From Cyclostephanos tholiformis (lineage: Eukaryota > Bacillariophyta > Thalassiosirophyceae > Thalassiosirales > Thalassiosiraceae), in the NCBI GenBank assembly GCA_036939975.1, contig JALLPB010000777.1, positions 1-14,089 of the forward strand: DNA of 14,089 nt, written 5' to 3'. Within the stretch, counting starts at the first letter, position 1. Each line of letters begins with the position of its first letter. A model generated the notes under the pieces. The model saw only the letters and a list, made by a program, of their open reading frames with translations. It had not been told where the DNA came from and ran no database searches. Both the position numbers and the translations under genes were made by a program. Below, in pieces: positions 8,701 through 14,089 of the stretch.

Positions 8701-9899
8701 CATATATCGGAATGCGCTCGGGAGTAGCCATCCGCAGGTCGGGAAAAGTACACTGTTACTGGCCAGCATTTTCGAACGACATGGGTTGCATATATCGCCA
8801 CAGGGAACATGCAAGGATCATTCAGAATTGGAACTCTATGTAGATGCTCTAGAGCCATTGAAGGCAACACTTGGCGAAGTACACGCAGAGATCGGATTTC
8901 TCTACTCTAAGATCGGATACTTGTATGGGAAGAAGGGAGATCTGAGTTTGTCGTTGCTCGCGTATAAAGCTAGTCTCAAGGCGTATGGCGAGCCATCTTT
9001 GAATGAAATTAATCTCGAGGTAATGTCGATATGGGTACGCATCACAGAATATCTAACAAGCTTTAAATCATGGGATGAAGTGCTGGTTGCTGGCCACCGT
9101 GCATTGTACCTACTTCGGCGCTCGAGAAATGCCTTATTTTCAGGAAGTGCGTTAGCGAGTGGCGGTGCCAGCACTATCTCCCAACTTCCCGTGACTCCCA
9201 CAAAAAAGTCTCAGATTCGAATAACCTCCGACACCTACATTTGCTCCTTGTTCACCATCCTTCAGTCCTTGGGACAAGCGCATATTTCTCGTTCTGATAA
9301 TGTATTGGCCCGAGACGCGTGTTCTGAATCGTTGCAGCTATCTTGGGAAATGGCCTTGTCCGCCAGCATGGATAATGCCGAGGATGAAGCGCTTACTGGT
9401 TCTGTTACACGGGTCGTTAAAGCACTCAAACGGTTAGGCAAGGCCTATTTACTCGAAAAACATTACGCTTCCGCACTGGAATGCTTCTTACCCAGTCTTG
9501 AGCTACTGAGATCCAGTAAAGAGATGGAGTCATCACTAGACTGTGCAAGCGTTTTGGGTAGCTTAGGATTTCTGTATTTAAAGCTGAAAAAGTACGCAGA
9601 ATCGAGCAATTTCTTAAGGGAATGCCTGAGGTTGTACCGCAAAAATGGTGAGTTTTATGAGATTTCTATGAGGTTTGTGTTGCATGATATATATGTATCA
9701 AGTCAAGTTTTTGGCCAACGCCATTTTTTCTTGTAACAACGATGTAATAGGAGTAGATTCGAACAACAGAGAGACGCAAAAGATCGAAGCCTGGCATGAG
9801 ATGTCTGAGTCCAGAGAGGGAGACGTTGAGGCCACTCTGCCCTTTTTTTTGGAGATCCCAACCATCATTTTTCAGGATGAAATCATCAAGCTTGGCTAG
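5737..9899 (+). CDS. Large disordered + TPR (kinesin-light-chain-like) protein; frame broken at a C run
   Basis: Best read as one gene of about 1352 aa, assuming one extra C in the run at 7402-7411, with an intron at 9648-9750. As written, the first frame stops at 7417-7419 (560 aa). The second frame has no ATG before 7421, so a separate downstream gene would have to start there. Residues 1-560 are disordered: a poly-Ser block (44-57), an acidic poly-Asp run, Gly runs, two copies of F-x-x-I-x-S-K-F-G-G (near 119 and 287) and three Pro/Lys/Ala repeats (near 384, 442, 508). After the junction, TPR-like helix pairs occur near 761-795, 840-871, 931-1016 (with LTHPVAASTL and SSHPQVGKSTL, typical of KLC-type TPRs), 1050-1085, 1223-1260 and 1270-1304. 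TPRs bind protein partners; the partner is unknown. ATGs at 5764 and 5782 are alternative starts. Confidence 0.7.
7402..7411 (+). other. 10-C homopolymer at the frame change of the TPR gene
   Basis: Reading moves from the first frame (stop at 7417-7419) to the second exactly where the C run lies, and removing one C joins both without a stop. No GT-AG pair near the junction restores the frame: from the GTGTTA donor at 7331, all nearby AG acceptors give the wrong length, and other donors are poor. A homopolymer length error in the assembly, or a true length polymorphism, explains it best. Confidence 0.7.
9648..9750 (+). other. Intron near the 3' end of the TPR gene
   Basis: 103-nt GT-AG intron: donor ATG|GTGAGT at 9647/9648 (near consensus), acceptor GTAATAG|GAG at 9750/9751. 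Without splicing, the TPR frame continues only to a stop at 9736 through a low-quality tail. With splicing it continues as KNG-VDSNNRETQKIEAW and stops at 9897-9899. An alternative acceptor 3 nt downstream (9753) keeps the same frame and drops one residue. Confidence 0.7.
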
Positions 9900-10798
9900 T
9901 AGAGTGTTAAATCTGGATAACATGAAACAATGACTTATGTGTAAAAGCATTTAATTGACAATTTTCAGCGTGTTACATAATTCCGCAATAATTGTTCATA
10001 TGCACTTGCCGCTGCGAATCACACACCATTTGATTACGGCATCGCTTTGCCGCTGTCGATCACACGCCACTCGACGCCGTCAGAGCATCATCAATCGAAG
10101 GTTTCCACTTGCCCATCCTTGCCATCGTCACAAATATCTCATGCCGATTGGATTGAGGGGATGGAACCTGGCAGACACCCTTGTTGAGATGAAATAAAAA
10201 TGTTGCCTGTTATTGAGTTTGTCGAGTACATAGAAAAAGCATTGTAGCAAACAAAGCCCCAGGTAGCCAAGAAGGTTGCTGGCATACACTTTTGGAAGTC
10301 CAGCGAATTCCCACCGTTAAGGCAAACAGGCATCGACTAACCCAACATAAAAAAAGACTTCGCTCGCGCCCCACGTGTCTAGAATCTCACCGGCATATTG
10401 AATATTGGGCCACTCATTCCCTAGAGATATGGGGCGCCTCACTCCATACTGGCATTTATCTACTCTATTATATGGGAGTCAGCTGGGAGATATTGCGTAT
10501 CAAGAGTGTCTGAAGAACAGTCGAAATAATATGACTGGAATCACGGTGAAGTTTTGTTGGAGTTGGACGCATCGAGATATGGGCCGGGACAAGGAGTAAT
10601 CAATCTTATGTACAACTTTTATACCTCTACGATAATTAAAAACTAGCGGGCTAGTTGGGACATCAATAATAGACAGCAGCTGGGAGAGATAACCCCCAGC
10701 TTACAAAGCTGAAATATTTAACGAAAACGAATTGGTGATGCTGCTGTTCCATCCGAATACTGGCACGCCCCCTCTGAACCTTTTTAAGGCATTGACAA
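9900..10798. other. Intergenic stretch without a convincing gene
   Basis: No gene is recognised. Short open frames occur (minus 10139-10333; plus 10405-10599 with a SQLGDIAYQECLK stretch; a plus frame at about 10536-10640 reading GEVLLELDASRYGPGQGV). None has a good start, splice context or family match, and they overlap in different frames. The left end is the 3' region of the TPR gene (AATAAA at about 10194) and the right end is the 3' region of the minus-strand repeat protein. A small inverted pair, CAGCTT / AAGCTG, lies at about 10698. Confidence 0.4.
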
Positions 10799-11146
10799 TT
10801 ACAAAGATGGAGGTCCCAAGCTGGACTTGGATGTAGTCGGGGCCTTGCTGGCCTTAGATGTAGTCGGGGCCTTACTGGCCTTAGATGTAGTCGGGGCCTT
10901 GCTGGCCTTGGATGTAGTCGGGGCCTTGCTGGCCTTGGATGTAGTCGGGGCCTTACTGGCCTTAGATGTAGTCGGGGCCTTGCTGGCCTTGACCTGGGTA
11001 AGTCTCTGGGTACCGAAGTGAGATAATGGTGTCAACGAATCCTCCGCGGCAGAAGAGGACAGGGCGAGTGCTGAACTCTTGCTGTTGATCTGGGAAAGGG
11101 CGACGAAGATGATTCCGATCTCCGTTACATGCTTCAGGACCATCAT
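10799..11146 (-). CDS. Small Lys/Ser/Thr repeat protein with possible signal peptide (silaffin-like composition)
   Basis: 115-aa minus-strand ORF. Residues 1-28 could be a signal peptide: MMVLKH, a hydrophobic core about 10-20 (IGIIFVALSQI) and a possible cleavage site after A26-L-A28. Residues 29-52 form a Ser/Thr-rich spacer. Residues 53-106 are six identical copies of KASKAPTTS, then KSSLGPPSL and a stop. Spaced lysines among Ser/Thr behind a signal peptide are typical of diatom silaffin-type biosilica proteins, whose Lys carry polyamines and whose Ser/Thr are phosphorylated (established knowledge; its use here is inference). The ATG has A at -3. The opposite frame across the repeats (DVVGALLAL) has no ATG. 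All variable bases between units are synonymous on both strands, so the repeat alone does not prove the coding strand. It could instead be a non-coding minisatellite. Confidence 0.5.
   Translation of the reverse strand: MMVLKHVTEIGIIFVALSQINSKSSALALSSSAAEDSLTPLSHFGTQRLTQVKASKAPTTSKASKAPTTSKASKAPTTSKASKAPTTSKASKAPTTSKASKAPTTSKSSLGPPSL
10830..10991. repeat. 27-bp minisatellite, six tandem units
   Basis: Six exact-length 27-bp units, each starting GATGTAGTCGGGGCC on the plus strand (10830, 10857, 10884, 10911, 10938, 10965). Units differ only at position 18 (G or A) and position 27 (A or G). The two variable sites fall on third codon positions in the minus-strand frame, giving Ser AGC/AGT and Ser TCC/TCT. 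The array encodes the KASKAPTTS repeats of the protein at 10799-11146. Confidence 0.95.
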
Positions 11147-11798
11147 TTTTGAATATATTATTTTTGTTAACTTTGAAATACCTAGTAGCTTTTCTTGTTT
11201 GCGAGAAGTTGTGAGATTAGAGACGAATTTTCAAGCATTATTATTATGCCAGCAGGGTTTTTTGCCAGAAGATGAGGAGTCTGCCTTTTTTGGATCTGGC
11301 GAACTTTTCTCTCCTTTGGTACCTGTTCCCCAGATAATGCTTCAAATTTAGATTCCTCATCGCTCAGTCCTCGCGAAAAGTAATTTTATATTGGTTCCCC
11401 CATTGGACGACGTGTTGTGGAAAGGAAAAGGAGATCGATTTTTCGCAAAATTTATATTCTAAATTTCGATTCCACCCCCTTGGCGAATTTGATCCACTCC
11501 ACGAAATTCTAACAACGCACCAAAGATCAAGTCTGACGACTGGACCTACTACCGTAGGATACGCTGTTAGCAAATTGCGAGAAAGAGAATCGCTACATAC
11601 CGTAGAACACGCAGTAAAAGCAACACGCAGCATAAGGAATCTGCGAGAAAGGAGGATCGTAGATACTCCCCACCTTCCTGTTTCTAACTATTTCCTACAC
11701 ATGTAAGTGAGACAAATACCATTTTCGTTTTCTCGAGATCAGCAGCTTTCCAATGATGTGTTACATGCCCATGTTTGCCTGGCGCTGTAACGATCTCC
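11147..11798. other. Intergenic stretch; 5' sides of the repeat protein and the HIRAN-like ORF
   Basis: The two flanking genes diverge from here, so this holds both 5' regions. I see no gene; the minus frame 11364-11633 is Cys/Trp/Ser-scattered and unconvincing. A short imperfect direct repeat, GCGAGAAAG-A/G-A/G-GATCG-like, occurs at about 11577-11598 and 11643-11664. If the ORF and transposase to the right belong to one DNA transposon, its left terminal inverted repeat should lie in this stretch; its right partner lies outside the window. Confidence 0.4.
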
Positions 11799-12515
11799 AT
11801 GAATCCCCTGCTGCTTTCACAGCAAAGATTTTCCTTGGTAATGGACGCGATGGTAGATTCTTCTGGAATGATGGGTGAGGGGGCCGGGAGCGATTCTCCC
11901 CCTGCAGCACATACTACCGCCGAGGATGGTGTGGTGTCTGTGGTGGAAGATGCGGTGTTGCCGGCTGAGGTTGAGGGAGTGGAGGAGGAGGTGGCGGAAC
12001 CGGCATCTCAGAAGCGTGCTTTCGCTGATGCCTTTGGGGGAATGGAGAGGGTTGAGGCAAAGCGCCTCCTAAACGAAGTGGTTCCCCTAGTCGAGTTTGG
12101 AGGGGCGTTCATGGATCCGAATTTGGTTGGGTCGACCGTTGAGGTGGTGGGGACGAATGAGTCCCAGCGTGGTCGATCGTGCCCTGAGCACGCTGTTTGC
12201 GGCATGGCGCTCCGAGAAGGCAGATATGTCTGCTTCTCGAAGGTGAGGTTTGCCTGGCGCGATGGTAAGGAGGAGGACGTTCTCGAGGTGTTTTTACTTG
12301 ACAAGGGCCTAAGGACTTGCAAGGTCGGATACTTGCCGAAGCATCTGGCCTATCGCGCGGATCGCTATGATGGGCTCTGCGCGCGCATCACTGAGATATA
12401 CTCGGGTGATGCAGCACACTGCGACTGCGTAGCCAAGCGGCAGAAGTATCACCGTAATGTTGGGTGCTGTGTTGCGGTAATCGTTGGGATGAAGGATATG
12501 TTTGCCATCAAATAA
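11799..12515 (+). CDS. Cys/His-rich ORF with a HIRAN-like core, possible transposon accessory protein
   Basis: 238 aa from the ATG at 11799; the inner ATG at 11841 (MDAMVDSS, residue 15) is as likely. The frame is open 24 nt further left but without an ATG. Residues 15-75 are acidic and disordered-looking. The folded part, about 100-232, has V-E-V-V-G-T-N, CPEHAVCGMALREGRYVCF, a strand-rich core EVFLLDKGLRTCKVGYLPKHLA, then ARITEIYSG, HCDC and KRQKYHRN. The VGYLPKHLA block followed by an I-x-E-I strand matches the C-terminal half of HIRAN domains, which bind 3' ends of single-stranded DNA (known for HLTF; the match here is by eye). The Cys/His pattern (C128, H131, C134, C145, H207, C208, C210) could bind metal. 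It ends inside the first 47-bp AT repeat and converges on the pogo transposase, so an accessory role in the same element is plausible but unproven. Confidence 0.55.
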   Translation: MNPLLLSQQRFSLVMDAMVDSSGMMGEGAGSDSPPAAHTTAEDGVVSVVEDAVLPAEVEGVEEEVAEPASQKRAFADAFGGMERVEAKRLLNEVVPLVEFGGAFMDPNLVGSTVEVVGTNESQRGRSCPEHAVCGMALREGRYVCFSKVRFAWRDGKEEDVLEVFLLDKGLRTCKVGYLPKHLAYRADRYDGLCARITEIYSGDAAHCDCVAKRQKYHRNVGCCVAVIVGMKDMFAIK

Positions 12516-12604
12516 TATTATTAACGAATATTAATAAGTCATCGAATAGAAATATAAAATAATATTATTAACGAATATTAATAAGTTGTCAAATAGTAAC
12601 ATCA
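12511..12604. repeat. 47-bp AT-rich repeat, two tandem copies
   Basis: Two tandem 47-bp units start at 12511 and 12558 with AATAATATTATTAACG, followed by AATATTAATAAGT and a TC-AATAG tail. Each unit contains the perfect inverted pair TTATTAA-CGAATA-TTAATAA. The TAA stop of the HIRAN-like ORF lies in the first unit. The minus-strand DUF1517-like fragment also stops inside this array (TGA at 12589-12591). Confidence 0.9.
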
Positions 12605-12726
12605 AATAACATCGCCAATACCTCCCTCATCGTTAGCGTCTCGTCCCATTCCTCGGGCGTCCACAATATCTCGATGCCCCGGAGGCATTCGTCTGCCCTC
12701 GTCGCGTCCGATGCGATCCTGGATTA
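12589..12726 (-). pseudogene. Fragment resembling the C-terminus of a DUF1517-family protein
   Basis: A GC-rich island between AT-rich repeats. Its minus-strand frame reads RIASDATRADECL, then RGIEILWTPEEWDETLTM, then REVLAM before running into the repeat and a stop. DUF1517 (PF07466) proteins of plants and cyanobacteria end with a block of the type VEVLWTPQ..DTL(S/T)E..LL.DYP, which this matches closely; I rely on memory of that family. The expected DYP end is missing and replaced by repeat-derived residues (LFDVTI). Just upstream on the same strand is CCAG|G, a possible splice acceptor, behind the other AT repeats. A possible preceding piece of the same gene lies at about 12800-12935. It is broken or truncated on both sides as seen here. 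Confidence 0.5.
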
Positions 12727-12803
12727 AATAATATTATTAACGAATATTAATAAGTTGTCGAATAGAAACATCAAATAATAATATTAACGATTACTAGAAA
12801 TAT
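12727..12803. repeat. 47-bp AT-rich repeat, third copy plus a degenerate fourth
   Basis: A full copy at 12727-12773 with the same TTATTAA / TTAATAA hairpin is followed directly by a degenerate, shortened copy (from 12774, AATAATAATATTAACG then diverging). Together with 12511-12604 these bracket the GC-rich 122-bp island. The third copy matches copy 2 better than copy 1 in the AAGTTGTC tail. Confidence 0.85.
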
Positions 12804-12938
12804 GAAAACGTCATCGTAACGCCACTGCCGCCGCCATCCCCGTCGCCATGTGTCGTGCTGAGGCCACTCCACACTATTCTGTCCCCACCGCTGCCTCTGC
12901 CACCACCACCGCAACTGCCGCCACCGCCCATCACTGAA

Positions 12939-14089
12939 TTAAGGGTAGTACGAGTACCCAGTTTTGCGCCACGCATTTTTTGTGGTGGCCTCCGAGATTT
13001 GTCCCACCGCCTCAAGAATCCACCCCGACACTTCGAAGCGGGTAGCACCACGAATTTGCACATCCGGATCTTGCCCCATGATGAAGTTGGTGTACAGCTT
13101 CTTCATGTTAGACTTAAAGGGCTTGTTGATGCCCACATCAATCGGCTGGACAAGACCAGTGCAGCCACCTGGGATGAACTCAATCTCAACACCAAGATTC
13201 TGGATGGCATCAGAAACGGAACCAAGAAGATGAACAGAGAAGGAATCGAGAAAAAGAATTGGGATGATCCCGACAGGAGCCATCGAGACATATGGCTTAA
13301 GAACTTGCTCGACCCACTCGAGCATCACCGTCTCGTCGAACCATGCCTTTTTCTGCACGGTGTAGAAGCTTCCTTGAGGATGCTGGGGTAGTTCGCGCTT
13401 GTGAATTGTACCCCCCCTTGCGCCTTGGTACACAACAAAAGGGGGGAGGAAAGATCCTGATGCTGTCACAGTGAACGCGACAGTGCAGCGTTTACTGTCA
13501 TCAGCGCCAGCACGCATGTTGACAGTTCGTGCGCCACGACGATTGATTGTGGCCTTTGCAGTCTGCCTGTAGTACACGTTTGTTTGGTCCATGTTCATAG
13601 TGAACATGGGGTCGCGTGTACGACCAACCAACTTGGGGACAACCAAGTCCATATAAGACTTGGCATCAAGCGCAACATCATCAGGGGCGCGCTGCGCAGT
13701 GTGTGTAGCTAAACGGTGCACTAAGCCGTTCTGCTGCAAGAAGCGGGAGACACACATGAAACGAGCTTCCATAGACTTTTCTTCAAACTCGGGCTTCAGT
13801 TGACCTGCCTTCTTGACAACTGACAGACGACTGACAGGAAAACCCCTGTCCCTCCACTGGTCAATGAAGTTGATAAGATCCACCTTGATGTCTTCGAGGA
13901 AGCCTGTAGGGCCTTGGTGCGATGATTTCTTTGCTTTTTTGGACTCAATGACATCAGAAGAAATGTCATTGCGCCACCTACTTAGACTGGACACTGGCAT
14001 GTTCACTGCAGCAGCAGCATGAGCGAGACTGATTCCCTCTGTGCTGATCATTGTATTCACAATGGAAACCATGTGCTTCTTGTCGGAAT
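12939..14089 (-). CDS. Pogo/Tigger-type DDE_1 transposase, 5' end outside the window
   Basis: Open from the right edge of the window (no stop before the internal ATG at 14070-14072) to TAA at 12939-12941; 377 aa from that ATG, with the true start probably further right. It catalyses cut-and-paste transposition. Numbered from that ATG: a helix-turn-helix at 15-36 (ISLAHAAAAVNMPVSSLSRW); a second, CENP-B/Tc5-type DNA-binding region at about 62-130, ending in ARFMCVSRFLQQNGLVHR and THTAQRAP; then the RNase-H-like catalytic core with D162 in MNMDQTNVYY, D276 in LFLDSFSVH and D312 in QPIDVGINKPFK. The C-terminus AWRKTGYSYYP looks complete. All three acidic residues are present and no frameshift is seen, which suggests a young, possibly active copy. 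It faces the HIRAN-like ORF tail to tail. Confidence 0.9.
   Translation of the reverse strand, partial: SDKKHMVSIVNTMISTEGISLAHAAAAVNMPVSSLSRWRNDISSDVIESKKAKKSSHQGPTGFLEDIKVDLINFIDQWRDRGFPVSRLSVVKKAGQLKPEFEEKSMEARFMCVSRFLQQNGLVHRLATHTAQRAPDDVALDAKSYMDLVVPKLVGRTRDPMFTMNMDQTNVYYRQTAKATINRRGARTVNMRAGADDSKRCTVAFTVTASGSFLPPFVVYQGARGGTIHKRELPQHPQGSFYTVQKKAWFDETVMLEWVEQVLKPYVSMAPVGIIPILFLDSFSVHLLGSVSDAIQNLGVEIEFIPGGCTGLVQPIDVGINKPFKSNMKKLYTNFIMGQDPDVQIRGATRFEVSGWILEAVGQISEATTKNAWRKTGYSYYP

Noticed and set aside
10830..10991. CRISPR array
   Set aside because: The 27-bp units are directly tandem with no unique spacers, lie inside a coding frame, and the window is eukaryotic.
10827..11021. Plus-strand hydrophobic repeat protein (DVVGALLAL)n
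   Set aside because: The frame has no ATG and begins at a TTG. The minus frame has an ATG in good context and a possible signal peptide.
11364..11633. 89-aa minus-strand frame
   Set aside because: Composition is random-looking, with no motif, and it ends and starts in intergenic sequence between two better genes.
12855..13391. 178-aa plus-strand frame opposite the transposase
   Set aside because: It is a shadow of the pogo transposase C-terminal half, which carries the catalytic motifs on the minus strand.
1..14089. tRNA or rRNA genes
   Set aside because: I scanned both strands by eye for T-loop (GGTTCGA-type) sequences. Candidates near 1226, 4503, 5103 and 9757 lack matching stems and D-loop partners.

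Overview
This window reads as nuclear DNA of a eukaryotic microalga, most likely a diatom (inference). The grounds are eukaryote-type VKOR and TRIC membrane proteins, GT-AG introns, a TPR protein with a long Ser/Asp/Gly-rich disordered half, a small secreted-looking Lys/Ser/Thr repeat protein of silaffin-like composition, a pogo-type DDE transposase, and abundant homopolymers and microsatellites. No bacterial operon layout, rRNA or tRNA was seen.

Layout, left to right. 1-637: no gene recognised. 638-1630 (-): TRIC-type intracellular cation channel. 1631-2220: divergent intergenic region with microsatellites. 2221-3357 (+): a vitamin K epoxide reductase homologue in two exons, rebuilt here across a 588-nt intron holding a (TA)n tract. 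3358-5735: gene-poor, repeat-rich DNA with a 345-bp MITE-like foldback element (7-bp target-site duplication), two pairs of diverged direct repeats and a strong hairpin. 5737-9899 (+): one probable large gene, a disordered N-terminal half joined to a kinesin-light-chain-like TPR half. It is broken by a frame change at a 10-C run and closed by a 103-nt intron and a short last exon. 9900-10798: no convincing gene. 10799-11146 (-): a 115-aa protein with a possible signal peptide and six perfect KASKAPTTS repeats. 11799-12515 (+): a Cys/His-rich ORF whose core resembles a HIRAN domain. 12511-12803: AT-rich 47-bp repeats with a built-in hairpin, split by a GC-rich island that looks like the C-terminal piece of a DUF1517-family gene on the minus strand. 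12939-14089 (-): pogo/DDE_1 transposase with the visible catalytic triad intact, running off the right edge.

How the genes relate. TRIC and VKOR are unrelated housekeeping-type membrane proteins, both expected in the ER, and share an intergenic region. The TPR protein is probably a scaffold of unknown partner. The right end is a mobile-element neighbourhood: a convergent pair (HIRAN-like ORF and pogo transposase) around repeats and a broken host-gene fragment. The strongest candidates for something new are the HIRAN-like ORF paired with a pogo transposase, and the KASKAPTTS-repeat protein as a possible biosilica-associated peptide.
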